DNA from: Streptomyces griseiscabiei
GTDB lineage: Bacteria > Actinomycetota > Actinomycetes > Streptomycetales > Streptomycetaceae
Assembly (NCBI RefSeq): GCF_020010925.1
Contig: NZ_JAGJBZ010000003.1
Span: 124,001-188,000, forward strand
Length of the DNA stretch: 64,000 nucleotides
Reading direction: 5' to 3'
How positions within the stretch are numbered: the stretch's first letter is position 1; every line of letters begins with the position of its first letter. The notes below the pieces were generated by a model. The model saw only the letters and a list, made by a program, of their open reading frames with translations. It searched no databases and was not told the origin of the DNA. A program made the position numbers and the translations under genes. Below are positions 26,438 to 35,870 of the stretch, one piece after another.

Positions 26438-28210
26438 TCAGTACACGTCCCGTACGTAGCGCTTGGCCCGGCGGAGGGCGGCCAGGTACTCCGCCGCGTC
26501 GTCGTCGCCGCGTCCGCGCTGCCCGGCGATGACGCCCAGCAGGGCCGTCTCGACGTCCTTCGCCATCCGGGAGGCGTCGCCGCAGACATAGACGTGCGCG
26601 CCGTCCTCCAGCCACGCGTACAGCTCCCGCGACCGCTCCCGCATCCGTGTCTGGACGTACACCTTCTCGGCCTGGTCGCGGGAGAAGGCGAGGTCGAGTT
26701 CGGTGAGGACGCCCCGCTCCCGCAGCAGGGTCAGCTCGTCCTCGTAGACGAAGTCCGTGTCGCGGTGGCGGTCGCCGAAGAAGAGCCAGTTGCGGCCGGC
26801 GGCGCCCCGCGCGGCCCGCTCGTGCAGGAAGCCGCGGAAGGGGGCGATGCCCGTGCCGGGGCCGATCATGATCACGGGGGAGTCGTCGTCGGCCGGGACG
26901 CCGAAGGAGGCGTTCGGCTGGAGGTAGACGCCGACGGGCGCGTCCTCGCCGATGCGGTCCGCCAGATACGTCGACGCCACACCGCCGTACGTCCGCCGCC
27001 CGGAGTCGTAGCGGACCGACGCGACCGTGAGGTGGACGCTGCCCGGGTGGGCCAGCGGGCTCGACGAGATCGAGTACTGGCGGGCCTGCAACGGGCGCAG
27101 GAGAGGCAGGAGTTCGGCCAGGGACGGTGCCTGGGGGCCGGCGTCGCGCAGCAGGTCCAGGACGTCCCGGCCCCAGAGCCAGGAGTCGAGGTCCGAGCGG
27201 TCGCCGTGGGCGACCACCGAGGCCAGCTCGCTCGACGGGGCCCGCTCGACCAGGTCCGCGATGAGTTCCTTGGACGGGGTGCGGATCTCCCGTTCCGTGC
27301 GCAGGAGTTCGGCCGTCTCCGCCGGGGCGCCGCTCTCGCCCAGATGTGCCAGGAGGTCGCCGACCAGCCGCTCGTCGTTCAGCGGGACGACGGCCAGCGC
27401 GTCGCCCGCCTCGTAGGTGATGCCGCTGTCGGCGAGGTCGAACTCGTAGTGCCGGATCTCCTTCGCGCTGTGCGGGGCGGAGAGGAGCCGGTTGGTGGTG
27501 AGCCGGGACGGGAACGGGGTGCGCTTGTTCCAGGGGGAGCGGGGGCGTGCGGGGGCCTGCGACGCGGGTGCGTCCGCGGCCTTCGCGCCCGCGCTCGCGC
27601 CGGTCTCCGCGGCCACCAGGTCCAGGACCGCCGCCGTCCACGCCGTCGCCGGCTCCTCGAAGTCCACGTCGCAGTCGACGCGGTCGTGCACCCGGGTCGC
27701 CCCCAGCTGTTCGAGGCGGGTGTCGATGAGCTTCGCCGCCTGGCAGAAGTCGTCGTAGCCCCGGTCGCCGAGGCCGAGGACGGAGTAGCGCACGCCCTCC
27801 AGCCGCGGGACCGTGTCGGACTGCAGGGCCTCCCAGAACAGGCCGGCGTTGTCGGGCATCTCGCCCTCGCCGTAGGTGGAGGTCACGACGACGACGTGGG
27901 ACATCGCGGCGAGCGCTTCCGGGGTGACGTCGTCGAGGGCCGTGGTCCGGCCGCCGAGACCCCGGGCGCGGGCACCGGCGACGACGTCCTCGGCCACCAG
28001 CTCGGCGTTGCCGGTCTGGGTGCCGATCAGGACGTCGACCGTGGCGGCGGGCGCGTCGGAGGCGGTGCCCCGGCGTCCGGCGGCGGCGACACCCGCGATG
28101 AATCCGGCGAGCCAGGACTCCTGCTGGGCGGAGAAGGGCGCGTCGGCCGGGATGAGGGTGCCGGTCGGCGGCAGGTGCGGGGGCACGGCCGAGGTGGGCA
28201 GGAGGGTCAT
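26438..28210 (-). CDS. CysJ-like NADPH-dependent diflavin reductase
   Basis: A 590-residue FMN/FAD reductase with the cytochrome P450 reductase/CysJ layout. A flavodoxin domain (about 55-200; VLIGTQTGNAELVAEDV and STYGEGEMPDNAGLFW) is followed by an FAD domain (about 235-440; ARQYSISSSPL and YGGVASTYLAD) and an NADP domain (about 445-590; MIGPGTGIAPFRGFLHERAA and the aromatic C terminus KRYVRDVY). It passes electrons from NADPH through FAD and FMN to a partner. The ATG at 28210 overlaps the glutamate-synthase-like stop (ATGA). No sulfite reductase beta subunit is adjacent, so its partner is likely the upstream GltB-like or the downstream HemS-like protein. Confidence 0.9.
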   Translation of the reverse strand: MTLLPTSAVPPHLPPTGTLIPADAPFSAQQESWLAGFIAGVAAAGRRGTASDAPAATVDVLIGTQTGNAELVAEDVVAGARARGLGGRTTALDDVTPEALAAMSHVVVVTSTYGEGEMPDNAGLFWEALQSDTVPRLEGVRYSVLGLGDRGYDDFCQAAKLIDTRLEQLGATRVHDRVDCDVDFEEPATAWTAAVLDLVAAETGASAGAKAADAPASQAPARPRSPWNKRTPFPSRLTTNRLLSAPHSAKEIRHYEFDLADSGITYEAGDALAVVPLNDERLVGDLLAHLGESGAPAETAELLRTEREIRTPSKELIADLVERAPSSELASVVAHGDRSDLDSWLWGRDVLDLLRDAGPQAPSLAELLPLLRPLQARQYSISSSPLAHPGSVHLTVASVRYDSGRRTYGGVASTYLADRIGEDAPVGVYLQPNASFGVPADDDSPVIMIGPGTGIAPFRGFLHERAARGAAGRNWLFFGDRHRDTDFVYEDELTLLRERGVLTELDLAFSRDQAEKVYVQTRMRERSRELYAWLEDGAHVYVCGDASRMAKDVETALLGVIAGQRGRGDDDAAEYLAALRRAKRYVRDVY

Positions 28211-31200
28211 GCGGTCACCGTCTCGGTCGGGGCCTGCGGGGCGAGGCGTGCGGCGATGGCCGCGATCTCGTCGAGTGCCGCGTTGGCGAGCAGTTCGTCG
28301 AAGCGGGCGGCGCGGACCCGGTCCGCGTTCTTGACGGTCTGGTGGACGATCCAGCCGTAGGTGCCGGGGGCGTCCACGCTGAGGTTGTTGCGCTGCTTCA
28401 GCGCGCGCTTGTAGTCGTCGAGGCGCTTGATCGCGATGAGGGTGGCGAGTTCGCCGTCGTCGAAGCGGTCGAGCGTGCCGCGCAGATACTTCACGACCCG
28501 CTGCTTGACGAAGAAGTCCTCGGTGAGGATCAGGTTCCGGACGGCCTCGGTGACCTTCGGGTCGCTGGGGCCGCCCGCGCCGGGCACCCGCTGGAGCGCG
28601 AGGTCCTGCGCGACACCGAGCACGGTGTACGACGACAGCAGCGAGAACATGTCGTCGCTGCCCTGGTCGCCGAAGGCCGGGGCCCGGCCGCCGAGGACGG
28701 TACGGCGGTCGCGGTAGTCGACCTTGAACGCGCGGAGCTTGTCCGTCGCGACCGAGGTCGCCAGCTCGTCAAGGAGTTCGTTGCGGGTCGCGGCGGCGAG
28801 GATCTCCCCCGCGTCCTGGTAGAGCAGCAGCGCGCGGGGCATCCCGCAGTACACGTGCTCCCGCTCGCTCGGCCAGTTCTCCAGCAGCCGGGCCGCCAGC
28901 GGCGAACCGGTCGCCTCCACGTGCCAGGCCAGCAGCAGCCGTACGGCCTCCTCGTGGAAGGCGCCGTGCGCGGTGTCCGTCACCGGGAAGACGAGGAGCG
29001 AGTCGGCGCTGACCCGGCCCGCCAGCTCGCCGGAGGGGTCGTACTGGTAGAGGAACCCGCCGCTCATGCCGTTGCCGAGGCCCTTGCCGAAGCCGCCGAG
29101 GTTCAGGACCGTACCGCCGGTCATGTACTCGCAGCCGAAGTCGCCGACGCCCTCGACGACCGCCGTCGCGCCGGAGTTGCGCACGGCGAAGCGGTCGCCC
29201 GCCTCGCCCTGCACGAAGGTCCGGCCGCCGGTCGCGCCGAACAGCGCGAAGTTCCCGACGAGGACGTTCCCGCCGCGTTCGGTGCTGCCGCCGCCGGGGG
29301 CGCGCACGACGATCCGGCCGCCGCTCTGGCTCTTGCCGACGCCGTCGTTGGCGGTGCCGGTGTGTTCGAGGGTGATGCCGTCGTTGCAGAAGACGCCGTA
29401 CGACTGTCCGGCCGATCCGGTGGTGCGGACGGTCACGGCGCCGTCGACGAGGCGGCGGCGGCCCCGGTCGTCGGTGGTGACGGCAGGGACGGCGGAGGCG
29501 TCCTGGCCGGTCCCGTGGTTGAGGAGGCGCTCGATGTCGATGCTCAGCTGGCCGCCCACCGACTTGTCGCTGTTGCCGAGGCGGACACCCTCGACCAGCA
29601 GGGACGGCTCGCGGCGGTCGAGGAGTGCGGCCCGCACCCGCTCGATGAGCGCGTCGTCGGTGGTGAAGTCCTTCTCCAGGTACTCCGGGTTCTCGACGAT
29701 CTTCTCGGGCACGCGCGCGAGGAGACGGCGGACGTCGAGACGGCCGACGCTCGCCGGGTGGTCGAGGAGCTGGAGCAGGTCCGTACGGCCCCGGGCCTCG
29801 CGCAGTGAGCGCAGGCCGAGGCGGGCGAGGATCTGGCGGACGTCGTGCGCGATGTTGAGGAGGTACTGGGCCAGCGCGCGCGGGTCGCCCTCGAAGACCT
29901 CGGGGTTGGTGGTGAGCCCGGCCGGGCACTTGACGTTGCAGTTCTTCGCCATGACGCAGCCCAGCATCATGAGGGCCGTCGTGCCGAACTCGAAACTGTC
30001 GCCGCCGAGGAGCGCCGAGGTGACGACGTCGCCGCCGGTCTGGTGGGCGCCGGAGCAGCGCAGCACGACCTTCTGCCGCAGCCCGTTGGCGACGAGCGCC
30101 TGGTGGACCTCGGCGACCCCGATCTCCGCCGAACGCCCCGCGTACTTGAGGCTGGTGACGGCCGCCGCGCCCGTACCGCCGGTGTTCCCGGCGACGTTGA
30201 TGACGTCCGCGCCCGCCTTGGCGACACCGACCGCGATGGTGCCGATGCCCTCGGACGACACCAGCTTGACGATGACCCGGACCCGGGCGGCCTTGCAGTC
30301 GTGGATGAGCTGGGCGAGGTCCTCGATGGAGTACGTGTCGTGGTGCGGGGGAGGGGAGATCAGCTCGATGCCGGGGGTGCCGCCACGGGCCGCCGCGATG
30401 TCGACGGTGACCTTCGGCGCGGGCAGCTGGCCGCCCTCGCCGGGCTTGGCGCCCTGCCCGATCTTGATCTCCAGCTCCTGGAGCATCGGGTCGGCGAGAT
30501 AGCCCGCCCAGATGCCGAACCGGCCCGACGCGAACTGCTTGATCCGGGAGCCCCGGATGGTGCCGTACCGGGTGTGGTGCTCGCCGCCCTCACCGCTGTT
30601 CGACATCGCGCCGACCATGTTGGTGCCGTGCGCGACGGCCTCGTGGGCGGTGGCCACGAGCGCGCCGTGGCTCATCGCGCCGGAGGCCAGCGAGCGGGTG
30701 ATCTCGTGCGCGGGCTGCACCTCGTCCAGCGGGACGCTGTCGGGGGCGGTGTCGAGGAGGGCGAGGAGGTGGGCGGCGGCGCCGGTGGCGGAGACGGTGA
30801 CCCCGTCGGCGTCGGCCGCGAGGGTGCGCACCTCGCCCGTGTCGCCGAGCCGGGCGAGGCCTTCCGCGAGGGCGGTGTGACGCTCGGCGGCGTCCGGGCC
30901 GGGGGCGGTGAGGCGCAGCCGTACGCCCTCCTCGGTGACCGTGACGGCCACTCCGCGCACCGTGACGCCGGCGTTGCCGTCCGTGGAGAAGCGGCCCAGC
31001 TCGCGGGCGAAGTCCTCCGGCGTACGGAGGCCGGTCACGTCGGCGGGCAGGGCCAGCACGTCCCGGAGCGCGGCCGGGCGGCGCGAGCGCTCCTCGTGCG
31101 TGGTCCGCAGGAAGGCGCGGTACCCCGGGGTGATCCGGAACGCGTCGATCTCGGCCTCGCTGAGCGCGTCGTACCCGGTGTTGCGGTACGCGGCGTCGGT

Positions 31201-33741
31201 GATGCCGAACGCGTCGTCGAGCTGGCCGAGGGTGAGCAGGCGCAGGGCGTCGGAGTCCTCGGGCCTCCCGAACTCCGGCCGCTCCTCGACCATGTCGCCG
31301 AAGCCGCGGACGGCCGTGACGCCGAAGGAGTGCCCGGCGCCGTCGGACCGCTCCTTGAACAGGCCGAGCAGCGGGATCTGCCCCTCGGTCCCGACCGTAC
31401 GGGCCCGCTCGTGCCAGTCGGTCGCGGCCTGGGCGATGCGGGCGAAGCCGACACCGCCGACCGGGGCCTGCATGTGCGGGAAGGTCCGGGCGAACACGTC
31501 GTCGCGGGTGTCGAGGTAGTTCGGCTCGAAGAACTCGCCGCCGATGTAGCTCTCGGCGGTGCACAGCCCGACCCGTCCCATGGTCTTGGCGAGGGACTTC
31601 TCGGCGGCCTTGCGGAACTTCTTCAGCGCCCGGTCGGTCTCGGTCATGTCACCGGCGGGCGCCGGGGCGCTCGGGAACTTCTCCTCGGCGCGCAGCCGGG
31701 CGCTGAGGCTGTAGACGGCGGAGGCGCCGAAGCCGAGCGCGGTCGCCACATGGTGGGAGGAGGCCAGCTGGCCGCTCTCCACGACGAGCGATACGCGTAG
31801 CCGCAGCCCGGTCTCGATGAGCCGCTGGTTGACGGCGGCGACGGCGAGGATCACGGGCAGCGGGGCGCGGGTGGAGGAGACGGCCCGGTCGGTGAGCAGC
31901 GCGATGCCGCCCTGCTCGGCGGCGAACTGCTCGACGTCGTCGCAGAGCCGGTGCAGGGCCGAGCGGAGCGCGTCGGCGTTGGCCGTCTCGTCGCCCACCA
32001 CGGGCTCGTAGAGCATGGCGAACCGCTCCAGCGGCACGATCCGCTGGTCCCGCAGCCGGACCATGTCGAGATGCCCGAGCACGGGCGAGGAGACGACGAG
32101 CTGGCGGCCGTTGGTGGCGTGGGTGCCGTCGGGCTTCGGGCCGAGCGCGACCCGCATGCTCATGCCGTCGGCCTCGCGGATGCTGTCCAGCGGCGGGTTG
32201 GTGACCTGCGCGAAGCGCTGCGAGAAGTACTTCGCCATACCGCCCTCGGTGTCGCTGAGCGCGTTGATGGCGTTGCCGTAGCCCATCGCGGAGATCCGCT
32301 CCGAGCCGGTGGCGAGCATCGGGTCGAGCATGAACCGGAAGCTCTCCTGGTTCAGCGCGTACGCCACGTACCGTCCGGCGAGGGTCAGGTCGCCGTCGTA
32401 GCCGAGGGTCGTGGTGCCCCGGTAGTAGTCGGGGGCGGGCAGGTCGTCGAGGTGCACCCGGGCCGCGTCCAGCAGCTCGCTGTACGGGCGGCGCGCCGCG
32501 AGGGCGCCGAGGACCTCGCGGGTGCGCAGCACACGGCGGGCGCGGTGGTCGACGACGAGCATGCCGCCGGCCTCGATCCGGCCTCGGTGCACGACCTCGT
32601 CGTCGGGGAACGCGACCTGGCCCGCCTCCGAGGCCACCATCAGGTACTCGGCGGTCTCGACGGTCCGCAGCGGGCGCAGCCCGAGCCGGTCGAGCCGGGC
32701 GCCGACCACGTCGCCGTCGCTGAAGATGAGGGCGGCGGGGCCGTCGTTCTTCTCCTCGTAGAGGGAGAAGTACTCCAGCATGTCCCGGACGTCGTCGGGC
32801 AGTGTGTGGTCGTTCTCCCAGGCGGGAGGCATGAGCGTCACGACGGCCTCGACGATGTCGAGCCCGTCGTCGAAGACCCGGCTCTGCAGGGTCTGGTCGA
32901 GACGGCTGGAGTCGGACTGGCCCGGCGGGCGCACGATGCTGCGGGTGCGGGCCCGCGCGAGGGCCTCGTCGGAGAGCCGGTTCTTGCGGTCCGTGTTCAG
33001 CTCGCCGTTGTGCGCCATCAGCCGGAACGGCTGCGCCATGGTCGGGTGCGGCTCGGTGTTCGTGGAGAACCGGGTGTGGAAGTACAGCGAGCGGACCGAG
33101 TGCCGGGGGTCGGTGAGGTCGCGGAAGTAGCCGACGATCTCACCGGAGTTCAGCCGCCCCTTGAGCACCTGGGTGCGCGCGCCGAGGGAGAGCGGGTACA
33201 GCCCGGCGTACGTGTCGGTGTCGGCGTAGGCGACGGCCTCCACGGCGAGCAGGGCGCGGTGGGCGGCCGAGTCGACCGCGGCGCGCTCCCAGTCCTCGGG
33301 GGCCCGGAACACCCACTGCACGATGGGCAGTTGGTACCGCTCGGCCGCGGGCGGGGCGACGCTGTGGTCGACGGGCACGTCACGGACGAGGAGCAGCTCG
33401 AAGCCCTGCTCGGCGATGCTGCGGGCCACCAGGTCCACGGCGGTGTCACGGCGGGCGGCGTCGGTCGGCACGAAGCAGTTGGCGACGCCGAAGTGCCCGG
33501 CGCGCAGTGTCTCGCCGGTGAGCGCGCCGAAGAACTCCACCGACAGGTCGACGCTCACGCCCGCACCGTCACCGACACCCTCGGCGGACTTGCCGCCCCG
33601 GTGCGGGATGGCGCGCAGCGCCTCGTCGCCCTTGCGGATGACGTCATGGCTCGGCGTCCCGTCGAGGCGGGTGAGGAAGCCGACGCCGCAGTCGCTGTGG
33701 TCGAGGGCAGGGTCGTGGAGACCTTGGGGGGTGTGAGTCAC
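28207..33741 (-). CDS. Oversized glutamate-synthase-like protein (GltB homologue) under an iron box
   Basis: An 1844-residue protein with the GltB layout. A class II amidotransferase has Cys18 (HSDCGVGF), exposed only after removal of a 17-residue propeptide. A central domain follows, then an FMN synthase domain (GQGAKPGEGGQLPAPKV, ELISPPPHHDTYSIEDLAQL) and a GXGXG domain ending near residue 1590. Actinobacterial GltB is usually ~1500 residues; here ~250 residues follow GXGXG. The Fe-S region reads GCVMAKNCNVKCPAG, i.e. C-x5-C-x3-C, one residue shorter than the usual C-x5-C-x4-C. The GTG at 33741 is chosen because family sequence begins there. No GltD gene is adjacent; a diflavin reductase follows by an ATGA overlap. 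Confidence 0.88.
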   Translation of the reverse strand: MTHTPQGLHDPALDHSDCGVGFLTRLDGTPSHDVIRKGDEALRAIPHRGGKSAEGVGDGAGVSVDLSVEFFGALTGETLRAGHFGVANCFVPTDAARRDTAVDLVARSIAEQGFELLLVRDVPVDHSVAPPAAERYQLPIVQWVFRAPEDWERAAVDSAAHRALLAVEAVAYADTDTYAGLYPLSLGARTQVLKGRLNSGEIVGYFRDLTDPRHSVRSLYFHTRFSTNTEPHPTMAQPFRLMAHNGELNTDRKNRLSDEALARARTRSIVRPPGQSDSSRLDQTLQSRVFDDGLDIVEAVVTLMPPAWENDHTLPDDVRDMLEYFSLYEEKNDGPAALIFSDGDVVGARLDRLGLRPLRTVETAEYLMVASEAGQVAFPDDEVVHRGRIEAGGMLVVDHRARRVLRTREVLGALAARRPYSELLDAARVHLDDLPAPDYYRGTTTLGYDGDLTLAGRYVAYALNQESFRFMLDPMLATGSERISAMGYGNAINALSDTEGGMAKYFSQRFAQVTNPPLDSIREADGMSMRVALGPKPDGTHATNGRQLVVSSPVLGHLDMVRLRDQRIVPLERFAMLYEPVVGDETANADALRSALHRLCDDVEQFAAEQGGIALLTDRAVSSTRAPLPVILAVAAVNQRLIETGLRLRVSLVVESGQLASSHHVATALGFGASAVYSLSARLRAEEKFPSAPAPAGDMTETDRALKKFRKAAEKSLAKTMGRVGLCTAESYIGGEFFEPNYLDTRDDVFARTFPHMQAPVGGVGFARIAQAATDWHERARTVGTEGQIPLLGLFKERSDGAGHSFGVTAVRGFGDMVEERPEFGRPEDSDALRLLTLGQLDDAFGITDAAYRNTGYDALSEAEIDAFRITPGYRAFLRTTHEERSRRPAALRDVLALPADVTGLRTPEDFARELGRFSTDGNAGVTVRGVAVTVTEEGVRLRLTAPGPDAAERHTALAEGLARLGDTGEVRTLAADADGVTVSATGAAAHLLALLDTAPDSVPLDEVQPAHEITRSLASGAMSHGALVATAHEAVAHGTNMVGAMSNSGEGGEHHTRYGTIRGSRIKQFASGRFGIWAGYLADPMLQELEIKIGQGAKPGEGGQLPAPKVTVDIAAARGGTPGIELISPPPHHDTYSIEDLAQLIHDCKAARVRVIVKLVSSEGIGTIAVGVAKAGADVINVAGNTGGTGAAAVTSLKYAGRSAEIGVAEVHQALVANGLRQKVVLRCSGAHQTGGDVVTSALLGGDSFEFGTTALMMLGCVMAKNCNVKCPAGLTTNPEVFEGDPRALAQYLLNIAHDVRQILARLGLRSLREARGRTDLLQLLDHPASVGRLDVRRLLARVPEKIVENPEYLEKDFTTDDALIERVRAALLDRREPSLLVEGVRLGNSDKSVGGQLSIDIERLLNHGTGQDASAVPAVTTDDRGRRRLVDGAVTVRTTGSAGQSYGVFCNDGITLEHTGTANDGVGKSQSGGRIVVRAPGGGSTERGGNVLVGNFALFGATGGRTFVQGEAGDRFAVRNSGATAVVEGVGDFGCEYMTGGTVLNLGGFGKGLGNGMSGGFLYQYDPSGELAGRVSADSLLVFPVTDTAHGAFHEEAVRLLLAWHVEATGSPLAARLLENWPSEREHVYCGMPRALLLYQDAGEILAAATRNELLDELATSVATDKLRAFKVDYRDRRTVLGGRAPAFGDQGSDDMFSLLSSYTVLGVAQDLALQRVPGAGGPSDPKVTEAVRNLILTEDFFVKQRVVKYLRGTLDRFDDGELATLIAIKRLDDYKRALKQRNNLSVDAPGTYGWIVHQTVKNADRVRAARFDELLANAALDEIAAIAARLAPQAPTETVTA

Positions 33742-33930
33742 GTGGCGGGTCCTGGGGCAGCGGGTCCGGCTGGGGGTACCTCCCAGGCCCGGAGGCACGG
33801 GGCCTGAGGGCACTGGGGGAGGAACGGCCAGGCTGCGTCGGTGGAGCGCTCGCCGCGGGCGACCCGTGTCCGGAGGGACGGCCGGGGCCCTGGGTGGTGC
33901 GATGTGGTGCCGTGCGGTGGTGCGACTGGA

Positions 33931-33949
33931 CATGGTAAGGCTGACCTAA
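33931..33949. promoter_or_regulatory. DmdR/IdeR-type iron box overlapping the -10 region
   Basis: CATGGTAAGGCTGACCTAA matches the actinobacterial iron-box consensus TTAGGTTAGGCTAACCTAA at 14 of 19 positions, including the core AGGCT and ACCTAA. It covers the predicted -10 of the gltB-like operon, so iron-loaded DmdR1 would be expected to repress it. The assignment is by eye. Confidence 0.65.
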
Positions 33950-33961
33950 GTTTCACCGCAA
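33932..33961 (-). promoter_or_regulatory. Predicted sigma-70-type promoter of the gltB-like operon
   Basis: Reading the minus strand, TTGCGG (33961-33956) and TACCAT (33937-33932) are spaced by 18 bp. The predicted transcript would have a leader of ~180 nt before the GTG at 33741. The rest of the 33742-34048 gap holds no other supported gene. Confidence 0.5.
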
Positions 33962-34048
33962 GGGTGTGTACTGCACGTATGTCCGGCGTAGGGGTCCAGT
34001 GTGCGGTATCCGGCGCGATACCGGCGAGCCCCGCTCAGTGCGCCCCGC

Positions 34049-35659
34049 TCAGCGGGGGCCGCGCCCGATGAAGGCGGTGCACTCCTCGACCAGTCGGCGG
34101 GTCGCCTCGTCACGGTGGGCGAACGGCTGGAGCCGTAGGACGATGTCGGCCAGCCCGCCCCGCAGGTCCTCGCCGGTGGCCGGGCTCGCGCCGTTCTCGT
34201 ACAGGGGGATCAGGGCGAGGAGCAGCCGGGCCCAGGTGCCGCCGGACTCGTGGAACCGATCGCGCATGGCCGTCGCCCGCACCCGGGAGGCCGCGGCGAA
34301 CAGGCAGTGCGCCTGGATGCCCAGGACACCGGCCGCGTCCCGGCTGTCCGGGCGCGCGTCGCGCAGCAGGCCGAGCGCGGCCTCGGCGAGCAGGGTCGCC
34401 AGGGCGGGCGCGGTCCCCGGCTCGCAGAGCAGGGACGGCGTCACGGTCGTCGCCCCGTCCGACGGGTCGAACGCGAGGTCGCGCAGGACCGACGGCACCT
34501 CGCTCTCCCCGAGGACACGGGTCGCGACGGCGATCGCGGCCGAGTAGCACGTGACCGGACGCCTGCCGCCCTGCTCCGGGCTCCGGCCGGTCAGGGACTG
34601 CCACTCCCGGGTGGCCCCGGCCTCGGCGGCGGGGTCGATGCCACGGGCCTCCCGGATCAGCTCGTTGCCCTCGGCCGTACGGCCCGCCACGCGCAGGTTG
34701 AGGCCGTGACGGGTGAGGGCCGAGGCCAGGTGGCCGAGGTCGGCCGAGCTGTCCGACTCGGCCAGGGCCCGTGCGCTGTGCACCTCCGTCGCACCGGCGC
34801 CCAGGGCGATCGAGAGCCTGCCCTGCTCGGTGTGGACCCGGGCCGCGACACCGGCGGCCGTCCGCAGATACCCCCCGTGCATGAGGGACTCGACGAGGGG
34901 GCCGGTGTTGATCGCCTCGGCCCTGGCCAGGTAGTACCGGACGGCCCAGTCCGCCGAGCAGGCGGCGAGGTCCCGGTCGCCGAAGCTGTGGAGCACACTC
35001 GCGTTCAGGCTCAGCACGCGGGCGAGGTCGAGGCGGTGGGGGCTGTCGGTGGCCTCGGCGCCGAGACCCAGATAGGCCATGACCGCCTCGTCCGACTCCA
35101 CGACGGCCGACGCCCCGTGCCCCAGCGCGCTCAGCGCGTGCGCCTTGCGGGCGTGGACGTCGGCGAGGAGCGGCACCATGGCGGACGGGTCGGGCCCGCC
35201 GGACACGGCATCGCCGCCGGGCCCGGCCGGGACGGCGAGCTCCCCGTAGACGGCCGCGCACTCCGTGAGCGCGTCGATGGCCCGGCCCGGCTCGTCCGCG
35301 CTGGTCAGCGTGGAGCCCAGGCCGTACAGCACATTGCCGAGCATCTCCTTGGCCGCGCGGTCGCCCGGGTTCCGCTCGATCAGGCCGTACATCAGCCGCC
35401 GGGCCTCCTGCTGCGGCGCCACCCCCTCGGCGGGCCGCCCCTGGAGCATCAGCAGCTGAGCCTCGGCGAACAGCTCGCCCACGCGCAGCTTGAGACCGGC
35501 GTCGGCGGGGTCGGCGGGGTCGCCGGTGCCGTCGGCATCGCCTGTGCCGGGCGGGTCGCCTGCGCCGGGTGGGTCGCTCGTGCCGCCGGGGCCGCTCGTG
35601 CCGCCGGGGTCACGGCCGTCACCCGGTGCGCCCGATCCGGCCCGCCGACGCCACTTCAT
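34049..35659 (-). CDS. TPR-like helical repeat protein of unknown function
   Basis: A 536-residue protein. Residues 1-55 are low complexity (Gly/Pro/Asp/Thr, with GTSGPGGTSDPPGAG-type steps). The rest is Ala/Leu-rich helical repeat sequence resembling tetratricopeptide units, for example ELFAEAQLLMLQGRPAEGVA, AAKEMLGNVLYGLGSTLTSA, VHARKAHALSALGHGASAVV and LNLRVAGRTAEGNELIREAR. No catalytic domain or membrane segment is seen. It lies upstream of the iron-box operon on the same strand, ending 100 bp before the iron box, but the promoter between them argues for separate control. A scaffold or protein-interaction role is typical for such proteins. Confidence 0.65.
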   Translation of the reverse strand: MKWRRRAGSGAPGDGRDPGGTSGPGGTSDPPGAGDPPGTGDADGTGDPADPADAGLKLRVGELFAEAQLLMLQGRPAEGVAPQQEARRLMYGLIERNPGDRAAKEMLGNVLYGLGSTLTSADEPGRAIDALTECAAVYGELAVPAGPGGDAVSGGPDPSAMVPLLADVHARKAHALSALGHGASAVVESDEAVMAYLGLGAEATDSPHRLDLARVLSLNASVLHSFGDRDLAACSADWAVRYYLARAEAINTGPLVESLMHGGYLRTAAGVAARVHTEQGRLSIALGAGATEVHSARALAESDSSADLGHLASALTRHGLNLRVAGRTAEGNELIREARGIDPAAEAGATREWQSLTGRSPEQGGRRPVTCYSAAIAVATRVLGESEVPSVLRDLAFDPSDGATTVTPSLLCEPGTAPALATLLAEAALGLLRDARPDSRDAAGVLGIQAHCLFAAASRVRATAMRDRFHESGGTWARLLLALIPLYENGASPATGEDLRGGLADIVLRLQPFAHRDEATRRLVEECTAFIGRGPR

Positions 35660-35870
35660 ACGACCACCCCCTGACCTCCCCGGCCCCGGGGCTTTCCTCC
35701 CCTCCCAATTCCCCTGTAAACAACGGGAGTTACCGTCCCGCGCACCCGTGCGACATGTTCCTCTTTGCTCCTCTTTGCTCCGTCCCGCGCTACATCCAAG
35801 CCCGCGTCATGTGCGTCTTACAGGCAAGTCAGCCGCCCGCAAGGGAACTTCACCGCCACCGGAGGATCCG

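Noticed and set aside
26438..28210. Diflavin reductase as an assimilatory sulfite reductase alpha subunit
   Set aside because: No CysI-type beta subunit or sulfate-assimilation gene is nearby, and actinobacteria normally use ferredoxin-dependent sulfite reductase; the operon context points elsewhere.
31951..33807. Long plus-strand reading frame of 618 codons opposite the GltB-like gene, and similar long frames opposite the pigment genes (for example 8313-9698 and 13450-15420)
   Set aside because: They lack domain motifs and have the Arg/Gly/Val-rich composition of antisense shadows in high-GC DNA; the minus-strand genes have full family motifs.
33742..33933. Upstream ATG (33933) for the GltB-like protein
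   Set aside because: The extra 64 residues are Pro/Arg-rich with no family similarity, the ATG overlaps the predicted -10 and iron box, and the amidotransferase Cys would be too far from the N terminus.
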